64,000 nt of DNA from contig CAJURQ010000010.1 of NCBI GenBank assembly GCA_910588955.1, positions 1 through 64,000 of the forward strand. Reading direction: 5' to 3'. Below, piece by piece: positions 8,536 to 17,330 of this stretch (position 1 is its first letter; each line of letters opens with the position of its first letter). Under the pieces are notes generated by a model. The model saw only the letters and a list, made by a program, of their open reading frames with translations, ran no database searches and was not told the origin of the DNA. Source of the stretch: an uncultured Lachnospiraceae bacterium. Its GTDB lineage: Bacteria > Bacillota > Clostridia > Lachnospirales > Lachnospiraceae. A program made the position numbers and the translations under genes.

Positions 8536-9297
8536 ATGGGTATGTTTTGCTTATTTAACAAAATTTTAAAATATGATATAAGGACAGTAAGGAAAATGAT
8601 GGATAAGATAAATGAGACATCGGAAAATATGCCAGAGTTTCACATGAAACAATTTTCTGTTTTGGATGTACAGGAAAAGGAAAGGCAGAGAATTGCGAGG
8701 GATCTTCATGATAGTTCTCTTCAAAATTTGACGCATCTGGTTCATAAGGTTGAGTTGAGTTCTCTTTATATTGACCGGGATCCTGTGAAGGCAAAGTTGG
8801 AACTTGCCACAATCGAGGCGGGCTTACGCAAGGTAATTGATGATATTAGAAACAGAATTTATGATCTCAGACCAATGACTTTTGATGATTTGGGTCTGAG
8901 GCAAACTCTTTTAAATCTTTTTGCTCTTATCAATCAGGATGGACGTTTTGAAATGGTAACTGATATTGATGAGATTGATAACAGTCTGACGGATCAGGAA
9001 AAAGAAATTTCACTTATTATGATATATCGCATAATACAGGAATGTGTATATAATGCCGTGGAACATTCCGAGGGGGATAGGATAGAAGTCTCATTAAAAG
9101 AAAAAGAGGATGTTTTTCAGATAAAGGTTCGGGATAACGGAGTTGGTTTTGACCAGAGAGAAGCCGGCAAGAAGGACAGACATTTCGGTTTGACTGTTGT
9201 GAAAGAAAGAGTTTTTTTATTAAACGGGAAAATAGAAATGGATTCAACGGACGGAACATCTATTTTTATTGAAATACCAAAGAAGAGTAATAATTAG
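8536..9297 (+). CDS. Sensor histidine kinase, DegS/NarX-type (HisKA_3)
   Basis: Soluble two-component kinase of 253 residues. The dimerisation/phosphoacceptor motif ERQRIARDLHDSSLQNL (about 49-65) places the phosphorylated histidine at 58, and the ATPase domain shows QECVYNAVEHS, DNGVGFD and HFGLTVVKERV. There is no membrane segment or obvious sensory domain, so signals must be cytoplasmic or delivered by a partner. The start is uncertain: ATG 8536 has no good binding site, while ATG 8599 has AAGGA just upstream and would give 232 residues. The response regulator follows within 30 bases, making a DegS/DegU-like pair. Confidence 0.88.
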   Translation: MGMFCLFNKILKYDIRTVRKMMDKINETSENMPEFHMKQFSVLDVQEKERQRIARDLHDSSLQNLTHLVHKVELSSLYIDRDPVKAKLELATIEAGLRKVIDDIRNRIYDLRPMTFDDLGLRQTLLNLFALINQDGRFEMVTDIDEIDNSLTDQEKEISLIMIYRIIQECVYNAVEHSEGDRIEVSLKEKEDVFQIKVRDNGVGFDQREAGKKDRHFGLTVVKERVFLLNGKIEMDSTDGTSIFIEIPKKSNN

Positions 9298-9320
9298 GAT
9301 ATAGAAACGGGGTGTATGAA

Positions 9321-9968
9321 ATGGAAAAGATAAGGGTAATGATAACGGACGATCACAGCTTAATCAGGGAGGGATTGAAACAGTTATTGGAATTTGATGG
9401 AAGTATTGAGGTTGTGGGTGAGGCGTCTAATGGGGTGGAATGTCTCGACAAATTAAACGAGTGTAATCCTGAAGTTCTTCTTCTCGATATTAATATGCCT
9501 GAGAAAAACGGAATTGAAGTTTTGAAGCAGATGAAGACGGACCAGTCGCAGGTCAAGGTTCTGATCCTGACTGTACATAATGAGATGGATTATTTGATGA
9601 AGGCAGTGGATATCGGTGTGGACGGATATATTTTAAAGGATTCTGAGTCTTCGGAGTTAAAGAAAGCGATCAGGGCTGTGCGGGATGGAGAAAATTATAT
9701 ACAGCCTTCATTGATACCGGCTATGAATAGTCAGTTGTTGAACAGAGATACGGATAAGGACAAGCTTTCCTCTCTGACAAACAGGGAGCTGGAAGTTCTT
9801 GTGCAGGTGGCAAACGGTATGTTTAATAAAGAGATTGCCACCAATTTGAATATCAGCGAGAGAACGGTGAAGAATCATATATCAAATATATTTAAAAAGA
9901 TAGATGTTTCTGATCGGACGCAGGCGGCGGTGTTTGCGATTAAGAATAATATTATCAAGCTTTATTAA
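9321..9968 (+). CDS. Response regulator, NarL/DegU family
   Basis: A 215-residue transcriptional regulator. The receiver domain (about 1-120) has the acidic pair DD at 10-11, the phosphoacceptor Asp56 in LLLDINMP and the lysine in YILKD. A LuxR-type helix-turn-helix follows with LTNRELEVLVQVANGMFNKEIA and NISERTVKNHISNIFKKI-type sequence (about 148-198). ATG 9321 is preferred over GTG 9312, which overlaps the GGGGTG binding site. It is the partner of the kinase ending at 9297. The targets cannot be read from sequence. Confidence 0.92.
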   Translation: MEKIRVMITDDHSLIREGLKQLLEFDGSIEVVGEASNGVECLDKLNECNPEVLLLDINMPEKNGIEVLKQMKTDQSQVKVLILTVHNEMDYLMKAVDIGVDGYILKDSESSELKKAIRAVRDGENYIQPSLIPAMNSQLLNRDTDKDKLSSLTNRELEVLVQVANGMFNKEIATNLNISERTVKNHISNIFKKIDVSDRTQAAVFAIKNNIIKLY

Positions 9969-10023
9969 AAAGTATTTGTAGAATTAGTGAGTGAAAGGGT
10001 GTTGTGATAGAGTTAAGTGTTTG

Positions 10024-10238
10024 GTGTGCACAAATTGTTTACTCGTGTCCAGCTTCGAAAAATGGATTTTCTAAATATTCTGAGATGAATTTGTAAAGCG
10101 GACGCAACCATCCTCTCGCCATCCGGGCTCGTTTCGGACTTTTCGATACATCCTTGTATCGAAATTGCTGGGTATTGGACGGAATATTAGGAAAATCTCA
10201 TTTTTCTACGCAAGGACATCATCACAAACAGTTTGTGT
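10024..10238. repeat. Large imperfect inverted repeat / candidate structured RNA
   Basis: Nested arms pair across about 215 bases. 10024-10037 pairs with about 10229-10242 including several G-T pairs. GTCC at 10047-10050 pairs with GGAC at 10214-10217. 10058-10079 pairs with 10182-10207 with one-base bulges. In the centre is a perfect 10-bp hairpin, 10141-10150 with 10155-10164, loop TCCT. No T-run follows, so it is not a simple terminator. It has no open frame. Confidence 0.6.
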
Positions 10239-10397
10239 ATGTCACAAGGATAAGTTTGATAGATTATTTTTTGATACTTGATTTTTTATTTTAGTTTTTA
10301 CTTATATAAGATAGCTGGATGAGTTTTTTGATTGGGTAAGTGGTTACATAATCAGAAGTATTAGTAGAATAAGTTTATTTTTTGAAGTTAGAAAATA

Positions 10398-10413
10398 TGT
10401 TTCACGTGAAACA
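10398..10413. promoter_or_regulatory. parS site 1 (ParB-binding centromere)
   Basis: Exact palindrome TGTTTCACGTGAAACA, the canonical parS sequence bound by ParB/Spo0J. It lies about 1.3 kb from parA and 2.1 kb from parB. Confidence 0.95.
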
Positions 10414-10446
10414 TTTGGAAGAAAGTGGAGTGTTGACACAAGATAA

Positions 10447-10462
10447 TGTTTCACGTGAAACA
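10447..10462. promoter_or_regulatory. parS site 2 (ParB-binding centromere)
   Basis: Second exact TGTTTCACGTGAAACA, 49 bases from the first (start to start). Half-sites GTGAAACA follow at about 10492 and 10525, both in the same orientation. Confidence 0.95.
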
Positions 10463-10575
10463 ATTCAGCCCAAGATATTGTGATGATATCTGTGAAACAT
10501 CAAAAAATGGATTAAAATAAGGGCGTGAAACATTGAAAACAGGAAATGAAAAACAGAAAGGGACAGGGAAAAGGT

Positions 10576-11556
10576 ATGAAGATTGGAATTTTAGGCGCGG
10601 GCAGGATTGCTGTTATTTTGGCAGAGACAATGAACAAGATGCCGGAGGTGGAATGTTATGGGGTTGCTTCCAGAGATTTAGAGAAGGCAAAGGTTTTTGC
10701 AAAAGAACATGGATTTCAATATGCGTTCGGTTCTTATGAAGATATGTTGGCAGATCCGGAAGTGAAACTTATCTATATTGCGACGCCGCACTCCCATCAC
10801 TATCGGCATATTAAAATGTGTCTGGATGCAGGAAAACATGTTCTCTGTGAGAAAAGCTTTACAGTGAATGAAAAGCAGGCGGCTGAAGTTTTTCGCATGG
10901 CGAAGGAAAAAAAACTTCTCTTGACGGAGGCAATCTGGACTAGATATATGCCTTCCAGAAAAATAATTGATGATCTTCTCGCTGAGAAAGTGATTGGTGA
11001 TGTGAGAAAGATGACCGCAAATTTAAATTATCCTCTCTTGGAAAAGGAGAGGATTGTGAAGCCGGAGCTTGCGGGCGGCGCGCTTTTGGATGTGGGAATT
11101 TATCCTTTGAACTTTGCTTATATGCATTTTGGAGATGGCGTAAAGGAAATGCATTCGGCTGCGCAGATGACAAGCGCCGGGGTAGATGGAGAAAACGGTA
11201 TGCTTCTTCTCTATGAAGACGGAAGAATGGCGGTTTTAAATTCGGGGATTCACGGAAAGTCTGACAGCCAAGGTGTTTTTTACGGATCAGAAGGATGCAT
11301 GATCGTGGAGAATATCAATAACCCGGAGTCAGTAAAGATATATGATACGGATAGAAATCTGGTTCGTGAGATTCAAGTCCCCGAGCAGATCAGCGGTTAT
11401 GAGTATGAGATTACAGAAACAATCTCCTGTATAAAAGAAGGAAAGTTAGAGTGTCCTTCTATGCCTCATGCGGAAACTTTGAAGATGATGCGCGTTATGG
11501 ATGAGCTTCGCGCTTCATGGGGAATGAAGTATCCGGAAGAGATCGAGAAGCTTTAG
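10576..11556 (+). CDS. Gfo/Idh/MocA-family NAD(P)-dependent oxidoreductase
   Basis: A 326-residue sugar-type dehydrogenase. The N-terminal Rossmann fold begins KIGILGAGRIA (2-12), followed by the family motif CEKSFTVN (91-98), where the lysine corresponds to the EKP catalytic region, and TEAIWTRYMPS. The C-terminal half carries GGALLDVGIYPLNFA, typical of the GFO_IDH_MocA C-terminal domain. ATG 10576 starts the Rossmann strand directly and is preferred over upstream starts. It sits between the parS cluster and parA on the same strand; nothing in its sequence links it to segregation. Substrate unknown. Confidence 0.9.
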   Translation: MKIGILGAGRIAVILAETMNKMPEVECYGVASRDLEKAKVFAKEHGFQYAFGSYEDMLADPEVKLIYIATPHSHHYRHIKMCLDAGKHVLCEKSFTVNEKQAAEVFRMAKEKKLLLTEAIWTRYMPSRKIIDDLLAEKVIGDVRKMTANLNYPLLEKERIVKPELAGGALLDVGIYPLNFAYMHFGDGVKEMHSAAQMTSAGVDGENGMLLLYEDGRMAVLNSGIHGKSDSQGVFYGSEGCMIVENINNPESVKIYDTDRNLVREIQVPEQISGYEYEITETISCIKEGKLECPSMPHAETLKMMRVMDELRASWGMKYPEEIEKL

Positions 11557-11688
11557 GAAATTCAGCACATGGTTGTTCATAAAATTACTATAAAACTGTA
11601 AAAAAATATATATGGATTATCACGTGGATTAGTGATATAATCGTAAACGGACACAAAAACATGAAAGATAAAGGAATAAGGTAAGTAA

Positions 11689-12453
11689 ATGGGAAGAACA
11701 ATTGCGATTGCAAACCAAAAGGGCGGCGTCGGCAAGACGACGACAGCCATCAATTTGTCAGCAGCTTTGGCGGCTAAGGGTAAGAAGGTTCTGGTCATTG
11801 ATACAGACCCGCAGGGAAATACGACCAGCGGTTTTGGCGTAGAGAAAAACGATTTGGAAAATACAATTTACGAATTGTTTTTGAGCGAGTGCTCCATCAA
11901 CGAATGTATTTTGAAAGACGTCATTCCAGGCGTCTCCATCATACCGTCCAATGTGAATCTGGCGGCTACGGAGATTGAGCTGATCGGCGTGGACAAAAAA
12001 GAGTTTATTTTGAAAAATGAAATTGACTGGGTGAAGGATAAATTTGATTTTATTATGATCGACTGTCCCCCTTCCCTGAATCTTCTGACGATCAATGCCA
12101 TGACCACGGCGGACAGCGTACTTGTTCCGATCCAGTGTGAGTATTATGCGCTGGAGGGATTAAGCCAATTGATACATACGGTCAATCTTGTAAAAGAGAG
12201 ATTGAACCCTGATCTTGATATGGAGGGTGTCGTTTTCACCATGTATGATTCCCGGACAAACCTTTCCATGCAGGTAGTTGAAAATGTAAAAAATCACTTA
12301 AAGCAGAATGTATATAAAACGCTGATACCGAGAAATATCAGGCTGGCGGAGGCGCCGAGTTACGGGATGCCTATCAATATGTATGATCCCAGATCCGCAG
12401 GCGCGGAGGCATACATGTTACTGGCGGATGAAGTCATTTCCGCGAAGGCATGA
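11689..12453 (+). CDS. parA: Chromosome-partitioning ATPase ParA/Soj
   Basis: Deviant Walker-type ATPase of 254 residues that acts with ParB in origin segregation and replication control. Features: deviant Walker A KGGVGKTTT (11-19), VIDTDPQGN, and IMIDCPPSLNLLT-type Walker B region. The short N-terminus matches chromosomal Soj proteins rather than plasmid ParA with an HTH. ATG 11689 has TAAGG seven bases upstream. A candidate -10 TATAAT lies at 11636-11641 with only a weak -35. parB follows 56 bases downstream. Confidence 0.95.
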   Translation: MGRTIAIANQKGGVGKTTTAINLSAALAAKGKKVLVIDTDPQGNTTSGFGVEKNDLENTIYELFLSECSINECILKDVIPGVSIIPSNVNLAATEIELIGVDKKEFILKNEIDWVKDKFDFIMIDCPPSLNLLTINAMTTADSVLVPIQCEYYALEGLSQLIHTVNLVKERLNPDLDMEGVVFTMYDSRTNLSMQVVENVKNHLKQNVYKTLIPRNIRLAEAPSYGMPINMYDPRSAGAEAYMLLADEVISAKA

Positions 12454-12509
12454 GCAGTGACATCTGTAAAATGAAAAAATGGCAGCTTTAAAGTAAATGG
12501 AGAAAAAAT

Positions 12510-13403
12510 ATGGCGAAAGCAGCGAGGGGTTTAGGAAAAGGATTAGATTCTCTGATACCGGTTTCCGCGCCGAAAGCGGAACCAGTACAGGAGACGGTGA
12601 AGACAGAGGACAACGCGCAGGGGACTTATGTCAAAATTACAAAGGTAGAACCTAACAGGGAACAGCCCAGAAAAAATTTTGATGAGGACGCTTTGCAGGA
12701 GCTTGCCGATTCCATTAAACAGTACGGAATCGTAGAGCCTCTGATTGTGCAGGACAGGAAAACATACTATGAGATTATTGCCGGGGAGCGCCGCTGGCGC
12801 GCGGCGAAGCTGGCGGGTTTGAAGGAAGTGCCTGTTATCGTCCGCAATTATACCGAGCAGGAGATTGTGGAAATTTCCCTGATTGAAAATATTCAGAGAG
12901 AGGACTTAAATCCGATTGAGGAAGCGCAGGCTTATAAGCGGCTTCTGACGGAGTTCAATCTGAAACAGGACGAAGTGGCGGAAAGGGTTTCCAAGAGCAG
13001 GACGGCAGTTACCAATTCCATGCGTCTTTTGAAGCTGTGCGACGAAGTGCAGCAGATGATTATTGACGACATGATTACAACCGGACATGCCCGGGCGTTG
13101 ATTTCCATTGACGACCCGGAACAGCAGTACACGATCGCACAGAAAGTTTTTGATGAAAAACTGAGTGTCCGGGATGTGGAGAAGCTGGTCAAGAACTTGA
13201 ATAAACCGGAGAAGACGAAGAAAGAGCCTGTCACAGACAAGGCGCTTGAAGCGGTTTATCAGGATCTCGAGGAAAAGCTTAAACAGTCTTTGGGAACGAA
13301 GGTTTCTATCGCCTCTAAGGGGGATGGTGCTGGAAAACTGGAAATCGAGTTTTACACACACGACGACTTGGAGAAAATTACGGATCTGCTGACCGGCAGA
13401 TAA
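12510..13403 (+). CDS. parB: Chromosome-partitioning protein ParB/Spo0J
   Basis: ParB clamp protein, 297 residues, which binds the parS sites seen at 10398 and 10447 and uses CTP to slide. The N-terminus RGLGKGLDSLIP resembles the ParA-activating basic segment. The CTP/ParB box includes GERRWRAAK (92-100) and ENIQREDLNPIEEA (126-139). A helix-turn-helix follows (DEVAERVSKSRTAVTNSMRLL, cited here as DEVAERVSKSRTAV), then a C-terminal dimerisation domain. GGAG lies upstream of ATG 12510. It is in an operon with parA and probably DUF4446. Confidence 0.96.
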   Translation: MAKAARGLGKGLDSLIPVSAPKAEPVQETVKTEDNAQGTYVKITKVEPNREQPRKNFDEDALQELADSIKQYGIVEPLIVQDRKTYYEIIAGERRWRAAKLAGLKEVPVIVRNYTEQEIVEISLIENIQREDLNPIEEAQAYKRLLTEFNLKQDEVAERVSKSRTAVTNSMRLLKLCDEVQQMIIDDMITTGHARALISIDDPEQQYTIAQKVFDEKLSVRDVEKLVKNLNKPEKTKKEPVTDKALEAVYQDLEEKLKQSLGTKVSIASKGDGAGKLEIEFYTHDDLEKITDLLTGR

Positions 13404-13463
13404 GAGTTACTGTTGCATACAAACGATAATTGGGATCGTCAAATACGGAAGGGCTAAGGATAA

Positions 13464-13973
13464 ATGAATTATAACTTACTGGGTGAAATGGGATTGGGAA
13501 ATATGGATTTGACGTATCTGTTTATCGGTGCGTTTGCGGCGATTCTTTTGCTGCTGATTTTTGTGATTGTGCTTAGCGTAAATTTGGGCAGACTATCTAA
13601 GAAGTATAAGAAGTTCATGGGCGGTAAAAACGCAAAAAGTTTAGAGAAAGATATTATGGGGCTTTATGAAGACAATAAACTGATTAAGACATCCATGGAA
13701 AAGAACCGGAAAGATATTGAAAATTTATACAGGAAGTTGGCGGGCTCGTTCCAGAAAATGGGTCTTGTAAAATACGATGCCTTCAACCAGATGGGCGGGC
13801 AGCTCAGTTTTTCCCTTGCGTTGCTGGATGAAAACGACAACGGATTTATTATCAATTCCGTTCACAGCGCGGAAGGCTGCTACTCCTATACAAAGGAAAT
13901 CAAAAACGGATTATGTGATATTTCACTTAGCGACGAGGAGAAAAAGGCTCTTGACATGGCTATGGATCTGTAG
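13464..13973 (+). CDS. DUF4446 family membrane protein
   Basis: A 169-residue protein with one strong transmembrane segment near residues 19-42 (AAILLLLIFVIVLSVNLG region), then a coiled, charged part and a C-terminal domain with KYDAFNQMGGQLSFSLALLD and SEGCYSYTKEI-like sequence. This is the DUF4446 family, which in many Firmicutes is encoded directly downstream of parB, as here (60 bases). The conserved synteny suggests an envelope or nucleoid-related role, but function is not established. Confidence 0.85.
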   Translation: MNYNLLGEMGLGNMDLTYLFIGAFAAILLLLIFVIVLSVNLGRLSKKYKKFMGGKNAKSLEKDIMGLYEDNKLIKTSMEKNRKDIENLYRKLAGSFQKMGLVKYDAFNQMGGQLSFSLALLDENDNGFIINSVHSAEGCYSYTKEIKNGLCDISLSDEEKKALDMAMDL

Positions 13974-14009
13974 CCTTGCATAACCGAAGAGGTTAGAATC
14001 GAGGGAAAG

Positions 14010-15056
14010 ATGAGACTATGTAAAGTAGACAACTTGAATGGAACAGAAATTCTGGCTAAGGATGCTATGACGCTGGAGTATAAAATTTTGCTTTCGGCAG
14101 GCACACATCTCAAACCGGAATATATTGCGAAGCTCAAAGAGCTGAATGTCCGGGAAGTGTATATCAAAGAGAAAGTTCCGGACACAAAAGAAGTGGTCAT
14201 TCTTAAGGAGGAAGTGGAAGAAAGCTTTAAATCAAAAGTAAAAAATATTTTGGAGAAACATACCTACAGCCATAATGAGAATTTGATGGAGCTGTGTCAG
14301 ACAGCGGATACAATTATTACAAATATATTGGAAGAAGAAGAGGTTGTAGAAAAAATCTATGACATTAAAGAAAGAAGCTCGGATATTTATGAGCATTCGA
14401 TTAATTTGTGCGGGCTTGCCACTATTGTCGCGCTCAAGATGGGGTTATCGCAGAAAACAGTACATGACATAGGTGTCAGCTGTTTACTGCACGATCTGGG
14501 GCTTCGGTACTTGCAGGTTTCCTACGAAAACAAAAATCTGGATGAATTGACGGAGCATGAGTCAATGGAATATAAGAAACATCCGGTTTACGGTTACTCA
14601 GCGCTTCGTGACGAAAATTGGATATCCGAAGGCAGCAAAAATATGATATTATATCACCATGAGCGTCTGGACGGTTCGGGTTATCCTTTGAAGACGACGG
14701 ATATTCCGCAGGAATGCCGCATTATTCAGATTTGTGAAGCTTTTGATGAAATGATCTGCGGCATCGGATGTGAGAGGACGAAGGTTTATGAAGCCGTAAG
14801 ATATTTAAGAAACAATAAAGATATAAAATTTGACGGGAAAATTGTCGATATCTTTTTAGAGTTTACTGCCGTGTATCCTGCCGGGACTGTCGTCAGGACA
14901 AGCGAGAAGGAAACGGGGATCGTTTTGTATCAGAACAAACAGTACCCCGACCGTCCGGTCATCCGGATTACGAAAGACAAAAACGGGATGGCGGTGGATG
15001 TGGTGAAGGATCTGGCGGAATATAATGATTTGTATATTGATGAAGTGATTGAGTAA
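14010..15056 (+). CDS. HD-GYP domain phosphohydrolase
   Basis: A 348-residue protein with an N-terminal region of about 120 residues lacking a receiver domain and a C-terminal HD-GYP domain: HD pair at 161-162 (LLHDLGL) and the diagnostic HHERLDGSGYP at 216-226. HD-GYP proteins hydrolyse cyclic di-GMP or related cyclic dinucleotides. The N-terminal part has a strand-rich opening (TEILAKDAMTLEYKILLSAG) seen in cytosolic HD-GYP proteins. It follows DUF4446 by 36 bases and precedes serS by 34, suggesting one transcript. No membrane segment, so it is cytoplasmic. Confidence 0.88.
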   Translation: MRLCKVDNLNGTEILAKDAMTLEYKILLSAGTHLKPEYIAKLKELNVREVYIKEKVPDTKEVVILKEEVEESFKSKVKNILEKHTYSHNENLMELCQTADTIITNILEEEEVVEKIYDIKERSSDIYEHSINLCGLATIVALKMGLSQKTVHDIGVSCLLHDLGLRYLQVSYENKNLDELTEHESMEYKKHPVYGYSALRDENWISEGSKNMILYHHERLDGSGYPLKTTDIPQECRIIQICEAFDEMICGIGCERTKVYEAVRYLRNNKDIKFDGKIVDIFLEFTAVYPAGTVVRTSEKETGIVLYQNKQYPDRPVIRITKDKNGMAVDVVKDLAEYNDLYIDEVIE

Positions 15057-15090
15057 TCATTACGCGATCGAATAGAAAGGACGGCATATT

Positions 15091-16368
15091 ATGATTGACA
15101 TTAAGTTTTTGAGGGAGAATCCCGAGGCAGTAAAGGAAAATATCAGGAAGAAATTCCAAGAGCAGAAGCTTCCGTTAGTAGATGAAGTAATTGCATTGGA
15201 CGCCGAGGTCAGGGCGGCGCAGCAGGAGGCAGACGATATCCGCGCAAAGCGGAATAAGATATCCAAAGAGATCGGCGCGTTGATGGCACAGGGAAAGAAA
15301 GAGGAGGCAGAGGCAAAGAAAGCTGAGGTGGCAGCAGGTGCGGCAAGACTTTCTGAGCTGGAGGCAAAGGAAAGCGATCTGCGTGAGAAGATCAAAAAAG
15401 ATATGATGACAATTCCGAATATCATCGACCCTTCTGTTCCCATTGGCAAGGATGATACGGAAAATGTGGAAATACAGAAATACGGCGATCCGGTTGTGCC
15501 TGATTTTGAGATTCCTTACCATACGGAAATCATGGAGCGTTTCCACGGTATTGATATGGATGCGGCAGGGCGCGTTGCCGGAAACGGTTTTTATTATCTG
15601 ATGGGCGATATCGCAAGACTTCATTCCGCGGTTATCGCTTACGCCAGAGATTTTATGATCAACAGAGGCTTTACTTACTGTGTTCCGCCTTTTATGATCA
15701 GAAGCGCGGTAGTAGACGGCGTTATGAGTTTTGCGGAGATGGACGCCATGATGTACAAGATCGAAGGAGAAGATTTATATCTGATCGGTACGTCGGAGCA
15801 TTCCATGATCGGTAAGTTTATTGATACCATTATTCAGGAGGAGGAGCTTCCCCACACACTCACCAGCTATTCTCCCTGTTTCCGTAAGGAGAAGGGAGCG
15901 CATGGTATCGAGGAGAGAGGCGTTTACCGCATCCACCAGTTTGAGAAACAGGAGATGATCGTGGTTTGTAAACCCGAAGAGTCTCCCATGTGGTTTGAAA
16001 AACTGTGGCAGAATACCGTTGACCTGTTCCGTTCTATGGATATCCCGGTGAGGACGATTGAGTGCTGCTCCGGCGATTTGGCTGATTTGAAAGTGAAGTC
16101 CTATGATGTGGAGGCATGGTCGCCCAGACAGAAAAAATACTTTGAGGTGGGCAGCTGCTCCAATTTGGGAGACGCGCAGGCGAGAAGACTTCGTATCCGC
16201 GTAAATGGTGCTAACGGCAAGTATTTTGCGCATACACTGAATAATACGGTAGTGGCGCCGCCGAGAATGCTGATTGCTTTTCTGGAAAATAATTTGCAGG
16301 CGGACGGCTCGGTTCGTATTCCGGAAGTGCTTCGTCCCTATATGGGTGGAATGACGGAGATCCGCTAA
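15091..16368 (+). CDS. serS: Seryl-tRNA synthetase
   Basis: Class II aminoacyl-tRNA synthetase of 425 residues charging tRNA-Ser. The N-terminal long coiled coil (about 30-100, rich in Lys/Glu/Ala) is the tRNA-binding arm. The catalytic core has TSEHSMIG, motif 2 FRKEKGAHGIEERGVYR and HQFEKQEM, and motif 3 around NNTVVAPPRMLIAFLENN. AAAGGA precedes ATG 15091. Only 34 bases separate it from the HD-GYP gene, so there is no room for a T-box leader. Confidence 0.96.
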   Translation: MIDIKFLRENPEAVKENIRKKFQEQKLPLVDEVIALDAEVRAAQQEADDIRAKRNKISKEIGALMAQGKKEEAEAKKAEVAAGAARLSELEAKESDLREKIKKDMMTIPNIIDPSVPIGKDDTENVEIQKYGDPVVPDFEIPYHTEIMERFHGIDMDAAGRVAGNGFYYLMGDIARLHSAVIAYARDFMINRGFTYCVPPFMIRSAVVDGVMSFAEMDAMMYKIEGEDLYLIGTSEHSMIGKFIDTIIQEEELPHTLTSYSPCFRKEKGAHGIEERGVYRIHQFEKQEMIVVCKPEESPMWFEKLWQNTVDLFRSMDIPVRTIECCSGDLADLKVKSYDVEAWSPRQKKYFEVGSCSNLGDAQARRLRIRVNGANGKYFAHTLNNTVVAPPRMLIAFLENNLQADGSVRIPEVLRPYMGGMTEIR

Positions 16369-16422
16369 ACTTTTATAAAGCATTGGCAGAGTTTTGAATG
16401 TATAAAGAAGGAGGTGAAATCT

Positions 16423-17304
16423 TTGCATAAATATATGCGGGCAATTGGATTTGGCAAGCTGACGGACAGACGGGAAGAGCAGCGCCTGATCACGGATATC
16501 ATTATGAACGCGACGCACCGTTCTTATACTTCTAACGGTGAAGATACAATACTCGCGGAGTTTTGCGAGGATTTCGCACAGGATATCGGCATTGCTGTCT
16601 GTGGTGAGTTTGATGCCGATGAAAAATTTACTTACGATTATTTTTATCCTTATCTGCGCGGCACGGGGATCAGTTCCTGCGAGGATGTGTCTGTGGAACG
16701 TCATGCGGACAAGGAATCTTACGCAGGGGTGTGCGACGATATTAAAGTAGGCGTGAGTCTGATTTTTTATCTGCAGAATATTGTTCCCTACGTGAAAGCG
16801 CAGACGACAGACATGCTTCCCGTCACGGGTACAACTTTAACGTTGTCAGGATTGTCAATTAGTGGTAATATATTATTACCGATTGGAAAAGACGAGAGCG
16901 ACAGGCGGAGAATACAGAAGGAATCCATGAGCCGTAACCAGTTGATTGCGGCGGCGCGCAAGGGAGACGAGGATGCGATTGAAAGTCTGACCTTGGAGGA
17001 TATGGATATCTACTCCACCATCTCCAAAAAGATTCTCACGGAGGATGTATTTAGTCTGGTGGATACTTACTTTATGCCTTACGGTGTGGAGTGCGACCAG
17101 TATTCGGTGATGGGGGAAATTCTCGATATTTCTTTGAGGGTGAACAGAATTACCCGTGAGGAAATTTATGTGCTTCGTCTTTGCTGCAACGATCTGGAAT
17201 TTGATGTCTGTATCAATAAAAATGATTTATATGGAGAGCCGCAGATTGGACGCCGGTTTAAAGGGGTCATCTGGATGCAGGGGTATATCAATTATCCAAT
17301 GTAG
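16423..17304 (+). CDS. DUF3881-like conserved protein
   Basis: A 293-residue cytoplasmic protein, apparently of the DUF3881 family found in Lachnospiraceae, whose members begin much like this one (MHKYMRAIGFGKLTDRREEQ). Other visible features are an acidic YDYFYPYLRG segment and a C-terminal INYPM. I chose TTG 16423 because AAGGAGG (16408-16414) is eight bases upstream; the apparent GTG start at 16414 overlaps that binding site. It follows serS. No catalytic motif is recognisable and the function is unknown. The family assignment rests on memory of the N-terminus. Confidence 0.7.
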   Translation: MHKYMRAIGFGKLTDRREEQRLITDIIMNATHRSYTSNGEDTILAEFCEDFAQDIGIAVCGEFDADEKFTYDYFYPYLRGTGISSCEDVSVERHADKESYAGVCDDIKVGVSLIFYLQNIVPYVKAQTTDMLPVTGTTLTLSGLSISGNILLPIGKDESDRRRIQKESMSRNQLIAAARKGDEDAIESLTLEDMDIYSTISKKILTEDVFSLVDTYFMPYGVECDQYSVMGEILDISLRVNRITREEIYVLRLCCNDLEFDVCINKNDLYGEPQIGRRFKGVIWMQGYINYPM

Positions 17305-17330
17305 GTTTTCTTTATAAATAGATAGCAGTT

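Larger units (their letters stand above)
9969..10575. other. Gene-free stretch with large palindrome and parS sites
   Basis: About 600 bases without a credible coding frame. The left half contains a large imperfect inverted repeat (10024-10238), listed separately. The right half contains two perfect parS sites (10398-10413, 10447-10462) and two parS half-sites (around 10491-10500 and 10524-10532). The stretch between 10240 and 10390 is AT-rich with nothing recognisable. Confidence 0.8.

Noticed and set aside
10024..10238. Insertion sequence or MITE
   Set aside because: No transposase and no target-site duplication could be seen, and the stem has G-T pairs and bulges; a structured RNA fits better, though a MITE is not excluded.
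11617..11634. Third parS site ahead of parA
   Set aside because: A CACGTG core is present but only about 10 of 16 positions match; this is too weak next to the two perfect sites.
15057..15090. T-box leader for serS
   Set aside because: Only 34 bases separate serS from the HD-GYP gene, too short for a T-box.
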